Positions 46,983 to 59,600 of a DNA stretch of 64,000 nt are shown here, piece by piece. Below the pieces are notes generated by a model. It worked only from the letters and a program-made list of their open reading frames with translations, was not told where the DNA came from and ran no database searches. The DNA is from Pilatotrama ljubarskyi (Eukaryota > Basidiomycota > Agaricomycetes > Polyporales > Polyporaceae). The first letter of the stretch is position 1, and every line of letters begins with the position of its first letter. A program made the translations under genes and the position numbers. The DNA is taken from positions 382,160 through 446,159 of the forward strand of contig MU277681.1 of assembly GCA_022385805.1 (NCBI GenBank), written 5' to 3'.

Positions 46983-47639
46983 GTTTATCCATGGACTGCT
47001 GCTGAGTCAATATTGCGCGATATCCAGCAAAAGAAGTCGAGTGTCCGGATGCGAAGGCCGAGGACCACGTTCAGAGACGTCTTGATGCGGCCTATGCGGA
47101 TGCAGAGACTCTTGGCTGGTCGTTGCTCGGTCGCTTGCTTGTCGTCGTGCAGTGAACGCAGAGGGTGTCCGGAGAAGCTAGAGGCGTTTTCGTCAGAAGG
47201 GGTAGATGGCAATGGACCGTCGACAAGCCGGCGCGCCTCGGATGGGAGCTGTATGGCTGCAGTCAGGTGATCATCCGACCAGTCTGCGACCTTTCACGGT
47301 CAAGTCTCACTACATTCCTAGCAGGCGATAGCCCAGGTTTATGTTGAAAGGGCGCTATTCTATAGATCTGCTGTATCTGTGCGCCTGGATCGAATGGAGT
47401 CTTGTCGGCGAGCGCGAGCTCAGCGCTCAGCGCTCAGATCTCGACTCTGGCGGCGAGTGCTGCTAGTCTCGTTCCCATCCCTTCTGGGCGCTAACTGGAC
47501 GTGCTCCAGAAGCTCCCTCACCCGGCGCTAACCAACCAGCGTGCGAAATTTCGAAAAGTGTCCTTCGCTCCCATTGGCTCCTCGCGCTGAGCGTAGCGAA
47601 GTGTTGGTGAGCGCCGGTGAGGAGACCTGGAGAACGTCT
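46983..47639. other. MFS promoter and left flank of the skewed domain
   Basis: No gene seen. Base composition is ordinary up to about 47,640: I count 24 T in the 120 bases 47,521-47,640. Carries GGGCGCTAAC at 47,486-47,495, GGCGCTAAC at 47,524-47,532, and an inverted pair CTTCGCT (47,563-47,569) / AGCGAAG (47,595-47,601) close to the boundary. Confidence 0.5.
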
Positions 47640-50600
47640 GGAGCCGAGACTACGACAAACGAGAAGAAACGACGCACAGAGCGTAAAAAAAAAGAAACCC
47701 CGCCCACCCAGAGACTCACACGCGCCAAGTACACCGCACCACGACACCCTACACAACTCAAGTCAGAAGCGCCCCCAAGCAGACGCAGACACCTAGCCAA
47801 CAGCCCAACCCTGCTGCAACCAACGAAACCACCCAGAGCACAGCCGATCTCCGACAAGCCCACCCCCCCAACGCAGCCGACGACGAGCGGACAACACCAG
47901 AACGGATCCATACTTCTAAAAACAAAACCAACCGAAAAAGAAGAACAAAAACCCAAAGCGCCAACGAGCCAAAAATGAAAGCCATCCGCCCGACTATACC
48001 TCAATATCGCCCACGGCGAGAGACCCGCCCAAGACAACCAGCCAACATCGAGACGGCGCCCCCCCACCGTCCGGAACCGACACCGAAAAAACACAAGGCA
48101 CCCACAGCACCCAACAGACCACCACTGAAGCCACGAAAAACCAGATCACAGCCCATAACCCGGGCAATGGGAGTGGAACACAGAGATCGCAGGAAGTACC
48201 ACGGGAAACGAACCAAGCGCAAACGACCGCATGTGAAATACACCCAGAACCCCACAGACAAGCGATCGCACAAGACCAACCACGACATCAACCTCAGGCA
48301 CCACAAGAGCCACAAGCAGAGACCACACAAAGCCCCCCTGCACAACCTCGAAATCCTACAAGGCCAAGCTGCACCCTCAAGGGAGAACACCGACAGTGCA
48401 AAGAACAAGAACGACGCACACCGCCACTCGAAGACACAGATGAACGTAGGCCGGAACAAAAACAACCCACACAAACCCAACGACAGCCAAACATCCACGG
48501 AGAGAGTGCGCAGCACAACCGACAAGCCAACACGGCTCCAACCGCAAGCAACAGACGAACCATCAGACAGCTGCGCACTCAAAAACCAAACCAACACTAC
48601 ATAAACCCAGAGACACACTCCCACCCCGCAAACATACCGGCATTGAAGAGACGCCACAACAAATCGAACACAAACAACGACGCACAGGTAACGGAAGCGC
48701 CCCACGCGCCCACAGATACCAAAGACCGACCAGCAAGAAAACAGCCGAGCACTGAGCACAAGTCAACCACTGCACCGCGCCCACCCGGAGGACAGCAAAC
48801 AAGCTCTCCAAAAGGCCGAGACACCACCAGCACGCAAACCAAAACAAAACAAACAACACAACGCAGCAAGGCACCCCTAACAGCTCGACCGAACCCCAAA
48901 AACCCACGCACCCGACCCCGGACACGACAGACAGCACGACCGCCCCACGACGACCCAATAACGCGAGCCACCACCCAGCCACGCCGACAACGCACCGAAC
49001 GCACGTCCCGCACGAGCACAGCACAACGTAGCGGACCCAACGACAACGAACCGAGAGGAGAGAAACAAGAAGAATGGCCGAAAAGGACTCAGCCCGAACT
49101 CCAGACGCCGCCGCCAAACGCGGAGAACCCAAAAAAAGCAGCAACTCGAACAGCAAAAATAACTCGCAGGCACAAAGGGCACAAGCACCAAAAGAACGCA
49201 AGCAGCCGGCAACCACATCACGACCGACACCCCCCACGATATCAAAAATGCCCCCGAGGCTAGCAACGCAGCAAAAGAGGACCAACACACGCACAATAGG
49301 GCGGGCCCCGAGGAAGGACCCAAGACCAGTCGCCGCGAGACGGACCGCCATCCAACCCCCCCTAAACGACATCCACAAGCACTCAAACCCACAGGAAACG
49401 ATATACCACGAGCCCGAAACCCAGAAGCAAGACCGTAGAAACAACCAAAAGGGCGCACAAAGAGGCGAACACGGAAACACCACCAACACACACCGGAGGA
49501 GACACCAGCAGAAAGAGGAGAGAAAGAACAGAAAGAAAATAGAACCCCCAACGAACATCCTGGAAGCGAGAGAGGACGACAGGCTGAGATTGTGCCAACG
49601 CGCAAAGCCATCGCGCCTGCGAAAACTACACACTGAAAGCGAAACAAACCAAAACTGTACGAGAGAGGGGCAAATACAGCATCAATAAGAAGGCGGAGGA
49701 AGGACAGACAAGCCATTCCCACCACCACGCACACAATAGCAAGCACGAAAAAAGACGAGACCACAGAGAGGAGGACAACAAGCGCAACACCGAGGCCCCC
49801 GAGAACACCGGCCACGAGGCACGGCACGACCACGCCCGTCGCAGCCGCCACGCCCAAACGCGCCTGCAACAAACCCCCCCGCCCCAACGGGGAACGCGAC
49901 AACACCGAACGCAGCCGGAAAAGCACAGAAACACCAAGGACCAAGGGAATATACAACCAGAGGACACCGAGGCCAACAACGAGAACCCAGCAAGCGAAGG
50001 GTGACAGAGACACGAGGAGGGGATCAGAACCAGCGGAAGCCACCGCACCACCGAGCGAAAGCGAGAGCCGAAAACACCACTGAAAGACGCACGCGCCGCC
50101 ACCGCCAACCCCGGGAACCTCACCACCCGGACAACGCGCCCCGCGAAACCACAAGCAACGAAAAAGAGGAGAAAGAAGCCCACCGAGCCGAAAACAGCTG
50201 CAAGGAAGAGAAAACAACTCACACAAAAACGACCAGCCCGAGCGCACCGACGAACACCAGCGCCAACGACCCAAAATCAACAAACACCGCAACCCACCGA
50301 CCACATACAATACCCCCCACAAACAGACACGGAACGCCACACCGAGGAGAAGACCTCCAGACCGTCGACACGGTACGGCACGGCGAAATAGGCGCCGGCT
50401 CCGGATTCAACACTCCAATCAACAACCGCCAAAGCACAACCCCGAGAACGACACGACACGGGACCCAAACCACCCCCAACTACGAACAGCCCGAGCGACC
50501 GCAAACACCCCACAAGCCACCTGAAACGGACGCAGGCAAAAAACACGCAAATGCAACCGGACCCAACGACAAGCGCTCAACCCAGACAGCAAAACGCCCA

Positions 50601-53600
50601 GACAGCAACGATCAACAGAAGACCGGCAAACTGCCCTCCGACAAACGCAGCCCGGAGCGCAAAGACAGAACCCCCGAGCAAGACTCAGACAGGGACCTCG
50701 ACGAGACAGGCGAGAATCAAGACCAGCACCGTACGGCCCAGCCACCACCAGCTCCCGACAAACCACGCCTAACCTCCACAAACTAGAACAACAACACATT
50801 CCCTCGGCCGCCAACCCCCAGGGCCACACAATCCGAAGCAACCCACACTCACCAAGGGATGTCAGGCCCAGCAGGAAACACACCAAAAGCACAGTGAACG
50901 ACACGAGGAAATGAACCCGAAAACAAAAACCCCGACCAAAATCACAGGCCCCGAGGACGACTGGACACCCTCCCGAAAGAAGCATACACAAAGCACGTCT
51001 CGCTACACGACAAGCCCATACCAAATCACGCCACACAGCAGGCACATCCAACCCCAAACACACACCGTAAACACGTCGGAGACCGCAACAGCCAAGAACC
51101 CGACCGCGCGGGGCACAGAACCACAAAAACCCCAAGCACTACACACCACACCAAAAAAACAAGCGCCGCCAACCCACCCAGACAAGCAGTCCGCAACTCA
51201 CCAACACACACAGGCACGGAAAGCACGCCGCCGCACAGGCAGATCCCCCGCAGCAGCAGCCCTCAGACCCCAACCACAACAGAACGATGGCCGCAACGAC
51301 AACCACCTCACGCCTCCGAAAGAAGAGAAAGGCAAGCAAACAACAAAACCAAGCGCAAGACCCCAACGACCGCGCCAAGGCCGCAAACAGCAACACGCAG
51401 ACGAAACAGACCGCTGCCCCCCAATCAACAGAAGAGCACCCATCCTCACCCAAAACAAAAGAACACGCTCGTACAGCACCATCCCATCCCGTCACCGAGC
51501 AGGGCCCGAACGCAACGAAATAAAACACGGATCCGCAGAAAGCCCACGACGCAGGAAACCAGCGCCAACAACGACACGCAACAAACGAAACCGAGTCCAA
51601 CTGGGAAGCGAAGAAACCACGCAGACACACCCCAGCCCCGCAAACACCAACTCACAACACACAGACCGACCACCGCAGAAACAAAACGCCGCACGCCTGG
51701 CAACAACCAGAGCAAACACAAGGCGACGCCAACCTCAACCACAACAGCAGAACACACCAAACAAATCCAAACGCCAACTGTACACGATACTCGTCACGGC
51801 GCCGAAAAACCCCCCAAACCGCAAGCAGAACGGCAAACCGCCCCCGGCCATGCCCACCAAGCGGCACGCAAAACAGATCGAAACGGTCCAAGCAGCAGCA
51901 ACCGACACAAACACGCAAAACCGACAGCCACCCCACACGAGCGGAACCGCTAAAGGGACCGAACGCAAGACAAGCCCCACGACGGCCAACGCAAAAACCC
52001 AAGCGCCATGACATACATCATCGCCACGCACACAAACGCACCCCACAACCCGCAGAACGCCACCACAAACGGAGGCGCACCCCCCAAACACTCGCCAAGC
52101 CCAACCGACAACCTCGATACCGACCCGCCGAAAAACACGCAAGTCCAAGAAACCGCCGCCCGGGGAGCAACCGACCCACAACACAGGAAACGCGATCGCC
52201 GCAAAGACCAAGATCACAACGACGCCGCACTAGACAACACGCAGCCGCTCCGCACGCACCCTAAGCACCCACGAGCGCGAGCCGCAAGTGAACCACACGA
52301 CACACAAACCAAAGCAGGAGCCCAAGACCACCGAACGCCCAGCAGATGGCCGTACAACGCAACAACACAGAAACGCGCCAAACAGACAAGCAAAAGCACA
52401 GGCAAGAAGAAAGCGACACGACCGCACCCAAGCACCAAGCGCCGAAACCCGACAGCTCCTGGCAGAAAAGCCCAGCAGCGCCAGAGGAGAAAAACCACGT
52501 ACCGAGCCTCACCACCAAACTCACCACCGCCGGAAGCAACAGACCAAACAACGACAACAACTCGAGCACGCCGTCCAACCGCTACCGCACCTCCGAATCC
52601 CTCAGCCGCTCCGCCCAGACAGGACACCACAACAGCACAACCAACAGAACCGAGGCGGCAAAAACAACCTAACCAACATCCACGGCATCAAAGGAACCCA
52701 AGGCAAAAACCAACACGCAAGACACCCCAAAAAACCCCGAGAACACAGCCCACAGCAACCACCAAACCCGCAAAAAACCCGCCCACCCCAGCGCCAAACA
52801 CCCCACCAACACCAACCACAACCCCCACCACACCCCCACACACCCCGGACACACCCCAAGCAGCGCCACACAGAGAGAACACACCCCGCTCCACACAGAC
52901 AACCCGAGCGACGTCAACGCCGGACTCCCACACCCGAACCCGAACAGACACCCGACCCGCGCCCGCGCCCGAGAAAGCCACCCCGGCACGCGCGATAGCC
53001 CCAGCGAGAAGAAACCCATCCATCGCCACGCCCTACACATACCCCGCAGAAGCGCGCCGCCAACCAAAACAAGACAACGCACACCCAAACCCAACGCCCC
53101 GAGAGGCGAAAGCCGCACGAGCCGGAACAAAGCCCCCCAAGGCAGCGCCGCCCGGGCCCACACCAGCCAGGACAACCCCACACTTACGCTCCGCACGGAC
53201 CCGCAGCACGGAGCCACGCAGAAAGAGCACAAGAGAACAAAGAAATCGGATACGGACCCGCAGGACACGAAGCACGACGAACACACGCACAGGGTGCCCA
53301 ACCAAGAGGCCAGCAAGCGAGCGAGCACACACACCAAAACCACGAGACCCGGATAACCCTGCGCAAGACGGACCACCAGGAACGCAGGAAACAAGCGACC
53401 CACCGCGAAGCCTAACACACCCGACGCGCACAACAAGCACGCCGACGCGAACACAAACAACAGCAGCACACATACCAACAGAGTAGGCACACAGCGCAAC
53501 ATCGACAAGGACCCCACAGAGCACCCCGATACAGGGAAACGCGCGAGCGAAACGCGTCAAAAACGCCGCAAACCGCACAGAGCCCCCCACACACACCTGC

Positions 53601-56600
53601 TCAAAACCCGCCAACACCGCACGCCGGAAGACAAACCGAAGAGCACAAGCCCCCGCGAGCGCCCCCGCAACATCCCAAACCCACGGCAAAAACCGCCGCC
53701 CCCGCGCCCAAAACAGGGCCACATGCACCCACAGAACATCGAACACCAGACGCGGCGCAACGCGCGCCCAGCCAGCACCGACAACGCGCAGCACGAGAAG
53801 CCCGACGCGCCCCACGCCGGACCAAACACAGAAAGACACCACAGCAGGCCCCCCGCGCCAAACCTGCACACCAAACCCCCCACCAAGCACGCACCGAAGA
53901 CCCGGACCCCGCGCCCCCAACGCGAGAGGGAAAACCAGGCGACCGCACGCAAGAGGCGTCAGACCCCCGGACACCGCACAGGTAATCACGAAAAGGCGCT
54001 AGCGGACAGCCCGCCGCAAAACGACGTCCGAAACTCCTGGCAAAGAAGCCGGGACCACCGAAGGCGGAAAGGAACAGAGAAAGACCAGCCGCCTGCCCAC
54101 CGCGTCACAGGACGCCAGGCCCACACAATCCACCACCCAGCAGCCCCCAGGCATCGCGAACACAAACGCCGTAAAACCAAACAACGTAGGCCACACCGGA
54201 CCCAGCGCCGCGCCATCGAACAGACCCCAGGGACCCGCGAGCGCGACCACGACAAGCCACCCACACGACGCGCCAACAAGCGCGAAGACAGCAACGCACT
54301 CTAGGCAAGCGCCCACACCCGCGCGTGCCACCAGACACACAAAGACCTCAGAGACAACCTCGACAAAGAACAACCCGACGAACGCCAGCAGCAACAACAC
54401 AAGACCAAAGATACAGAGCACGGAGGCAGGACAGAGCACCAGACCCGACCCAAACTACTGCACGGCAAGAAGACACAAAAGCAAAGTACGGGAAAGAACG
54501 AAACCCAACAACGCCGAGAGCAAGCCACCCACCAGCACCCCGGCACGCAAGCCCCTCACAACCAGCACCCCCTTCCCAAGCCCAAAGTCACTAAAAACGC
54601 CCACCGACCTAAGCAATACAGGCTACAAAACAGACACCAAGTCCCCAACAACAGAGCTGCCACGACAAAAGCGAAGGAAAACACAAAGCCGAACAAACGG
54701 CACGACCACCAACTTCACACAAAACACCAAACGCTACAACCCGACACAGCAGGAAGGCAAAAACACCGCGCAACACCACAGAAGACCGCAAGAGAGACCC
54801 GGGCGCGCGACCAACACCGAACCCACCATCGCGCACAGAGCGGACAGACTCCACCGACGACGCCGCAAAAACAACAAAGACTGCAGCAACCACCCGCACA
54901 AGCAACGGAACGACACAGAGAAAGCAAGCACGGACGCGACAAACGCGACGAACGATCCCGCCTCACCGACGAATGCCTCAGCCCGAGCAGCCACGACACC
55001 AGCCCCCGCAACCACCCCGCGCCCTTCCAACCCGCCGAGGAACGCACCAAACACACCCAACAACACCGCGCCCACGCGGGGCTCCACACGAACATCAGCG
55101 AACACGTGAACCGAACACAAGGACGCAGCCAGGACACGGCCAAGTCCAGACTCGCGCAACAGGCCGAGAACACGGAAAATGACAACACCAACGACGCAGA
55201 TAAGGCCCGCAAGCGCAAACGCGGGGAGCGCGAGAGCACAAATAAGAACGACGAGGAACAACAGCGCAACATCATCGAAACCCAACTACAAAGCACCAGA
55301 CCCGGCCGCCTGCAGGCAGGACTCAAGCCACAAGCCCGCCCAAAGCAGCAACACCGGAGGGGACATCAAATGACCACTCGCACGACACCAGCGCTAGAGG
55401 ACAAAGAGACAAACGAAATCGATAATGAGAAGAGGGAAGCAGAGAGCGACAACCGCGACCGCAGCAAACACAACACCAGAGAGAACCAAGCCGAACCCCC
55501 CCGCCACAAGCAGCAGCACAACGCCCAACCGCACCAGCGCGACCAACAGGACGAAGCGATCGCCGACCGGAGCAAACCAGAGGACCGACAGGAAAAGACA
55601 CCCACCGGAAATCCCACGAGGCAACGATGCCAGCCAATGAACCAGAGCGACCACCACGAAGAGCGCGCAAGAAGAGCGAAAGACACCGAAAAAAGCACAA
55701 ACCAGACGGGAGCACGACAACACCAGACCAGCCAAAATCAAGCCCCCCACGGCCCCCGACAGGACACACACGACAGACCCACGAACGGCACCAAACGACG
55801 CCCAACACGCGAACACACAACACAAACCAACCGCCGACGAAAGCGCGGACACGAACACAAACCAGGAACCAGTCCCAAAAGACCAAACCCACCCCACGAC
55901 ACCGAACCCCGTCACAGCGCCAGACGCCGCAAGCCCCGCCAGAGCACGAGCCGACGACCTGAGCTCGCAGCGACACGCAACCGAAAGCAAACTGGAGGAC
56001 GAGAACGACGCGCAAGCCCCCGACACCGCACCAGACGACAGCCCACCCAAAGGAATCGGAAGGACCAGAACGAAGCCAGAGAAAGAGAGAGGACCGCCAC
56101 GACGCCACCCCAGCCAGCCTGAACCAGCGCACCCGCACCCCGGGAAAGCGAACCGGCCAGAGCAACCAAGCAAAGAGGACACACCAAAATGGCACACCCG
56201 GCGCAAAAGAGAGCGTCACACTCCAACACGACACCGCGGCACACACGCGGCCCGCCCCGCAAAGCCACCCAACGCCAAACGCCTCCACCCTCCACCTCCC
56301 CAAAGGGACCCAAACACTCACCACACCGGGACGTCTGCTATACACCGGCGAACAACACACCCGAAACAAAAGGCGGCGAGCAGACCAGGACAACCACAAC
56401 CACTCCGCATCCATCAAAGTGGCCTAAACAAGAGCCCCCCACAAACACAGACGAATCCCCAGAAAACCGAAACAATCCTCAACGAGAAACGTCGCGCCCA
56501 ACCCCGGAAAAAACAAACCGTCAAGCAGAAGGGGAAGAACAACACCAACAACCCACAGAGGCGAAAAAGCAAGCGACTAAACAGAACATACCCGGAGTAA

Positions 56601-59600
56601 AACTCACCCCCAAGCCCGGCAACCCCACGGACACCCGATGCAGGCAAACCGGCGAAGCAAATACCAACAACAAATCCATCCCCCGCAAGACATCACACAC
56701 ACCGCAAACCACTGCAGCAAGCAAGCAACAGCGACGACCGAAAACGAACACACCACCCGAAGACCACCATCAGCCACACCCAACCCCCGCCACACACCGC
56801 AACCAGCGGCTCAACCAACAAAACAAACCCGAACCCACCGCCCGACGGCAAAATAGAGGAATCCGCAAACCCCATCAGCCCCACCACCTCACAGGAGAAA
56901 AACACCCCACTAACACTCCACGCACAGAAACCAGACACGAGCCACAAACAACACAACCTGACACACGCACGCCGCGCCTAACCAAAGAACGAAACAATCC
57001 CAAAGACAAACGACAACAGAACAAGCACAAACCAAACGCAACAGCGCAACGACCGCATCCGCCAGGACAACGCACGCCCCCACGACGAAAGTCAGCCCGA
57101 ACGCGACCCGCACAACCCAGACCGCAAACGCCCCAACCCCGGCTTCCGACACAAGCTCGGCGCCAGCGCACACCCACACATAGCCGAACCAAACATGAAC
57201 ACAGAAACCGAAGAAGAACACCTCCTCAAGATCGCCCCCCGAAGCAATCACCAGGATCACAAGCACGACCTGGACACCCCAGCACACAGGCACCGAAACC
57301 AAATAACCAAAGCCGAAACGGGAGCACCCCGCACAAAACAAGCACCTCACGGAAAACCGCCCACAGCGGGCCCAGATCGAGAACCCGCGATACCCCCGCC
57401 TGAACGAGAGCATGCCCCAAGACGGGCAGACCCCCCAAAGACACAACACCGCAGAGAAACACCGGAAGAACATCTACGACCAACAACAGAGCAGCAAAAA
57501 CAGGATCAGCGAGCAGGGCACACAGAATATGACCAAGACGCGAGAGCGCGAGCGTCCGCCGACAAGGCGCGCAAGCAACGACCCGGCGCACACAGCCAAG
57601 ACTCAGGTCAAAAGAAATCACCGACTCCGACCCTAGCATCACACAACAGGACGGCCACCGGCCCGATCCCGCAACAAGACCCGCACCGACCACAGCACCC
57701 AAAACGACCCCCCGCACGAGAGCCACAAACCCGAGAACCCGACCTGAACCCCAAGAAGGCTCCAAAACCCCCCAAGATAACGCCCTGCGGCGATTAACAA
57801 AAGACAAACACAAAAACACAGCACAGAAAGAACATAAACGAAACCGCGAAGGCAAGGAACAGCAAAAGAGCGAGGCAGCCCAACTCACGAACCGCAAACA
57901 CAGAACGACGAAAACGCAGAACCCAACCACACACAGGGGAGCCAGTCACGGCAATAACCCACCCAACAAGCACAAGATCACCTTGCAATACACCACACCC
58001 AAAAACAATCAACATCCGCACCGGATCCGGCACCAGCCCGAACAGCGTCAACAACACCACCACGGCAACCGCCAGCGATACCCACACCCCACCGAAGAAA
58101 CAAACCCCACTAGCACCAGCCCACAAACACGATACGACCCGAGGAAAACGACTAACAGTACAGCTTATCGACTAAAGCAAAAAGCCCGCAAACGGGAAAA
58201 CCGCGACCGACAACCCCACCACCGTGGAAAACGACAACCCAGCAAGCACGGAGTACAGCCAGGACCGCAGCAAAAGAGCTCGCCAAGGCAGCCGACAGAG
58301 GAGCGTAAAGGACCGAGCAGCCCCCCGGCGAAACACGGATCACGCAAAAAGCCACGAGGCGCTCAACAAGGAGAAGCGCCGAGACGACCGACAGCGCAGG
58401 ACGAGCACCGAAGCCCGTGAGCACGACGCCCGCACAGCACAGAGGAACAGAGCCACCGACGGAAAAGCGACTGCCACAAGAGGCGAACAAAACACGCCCC
58501 ACAACAAACTGAACCGCAAAGGCGTCCGGACACGAGGGCCCCACCAGAACAGCACAAAAAAGACCACCCAAGACACCAAAAGCACGGAGAGAGAGCACCA
58601 TCCAGAAACCTCAGGCGCACACACAGAATCAAGAGAGAGCTAAAAAGTACCCAGAGCCTGCCACCAAAAACCAACAATCATCAGCCACACCCTCACGAAA
58701 CGAACAAAACACAAACCCAGAACCCACGCCGAACAAAAAACCCGCACGCAATACGAACCCACAATACGACAAGAAAGCCGCCCTCTCCACACAAACCTCG
58801 ACGAAAAAAACCCCCCACGGGAGCAACGCATCCGCCAAGACGGCATAAGTGCACAAACACGGAGGAACGCACTGCGGCTCGGCAGAGACGAAAGAGGAAG
58901 ACCCGACCGACACGAAGACGAACAAGGCCAAAGCGAGCAAAGAGAGCAAGCACTGCCGAAACAAGAGGAGAGACTACCAACCCGGCACCCCGGGCCCACT
59001 GCCACCGCCCAACATGACCAAGAACGGAAACAGGGGATACGCCGAAATACGCTGAACAACACGGCAACGCAGCAGAAAGGGACTCGGAAAAACCGCCTAC
59101 CAGCCGAACCCAGACAGAAAGCGACGACATTAAAGACAATAACAGCAACCGCACGCCAGAAAGAAACACAAAGGAAGGAGGACACCCAAGCAAAGAGACG
59201 CCACAACCGCACTCACAGCGCAACCCAAAGACAGAGGGCACCCAGACGGGAAAGATCGCCATACGACACTAAGAAGACAGCGACCGAGAAGGAGAACAAA
59301 AAAAAAAGAGCAACAACGCAAAGACAGCTCCAGCCGCCAAACAACGGGCCCAAAGCTCAAGACACACGCCACCCTTTACATACTCACAAAGAGAACCATC
59401 CACGGCACCACCGCAACCACCGCGCAAACCCCAGAACAGCACAGCAAGCAACAGACCGCCAAGCGAAGACGACAAACCCGACACAGACCAGACACCGACC
59501 ACGCGCAGCGCCCAGCACAACCCGCCAACCGCGGCGAACACGACCCCGAGCTCCGCAACATACCCAAAAGACGCCCGCGAGCCCACCAGCGGAAGGCCGC

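Noticed and set aside
48877..50340. 487-codon hydrophobic open frame on the - strand
   Set aside because: Same compositional explanation. Apparent membrane helices (runs of Val, Leu, Phe, Cys, Gly) follow from G/T-rich codons.
52008..53486. 492-codon open frame on the + strand in the A/C-rich domain
   Set aside because: Composition alone predicts frames of this size: with about 5% T the stop frequency is near 1.4% per codon, and equally long frames occur on the opposite strand. The translation is low-complexity with no domain.
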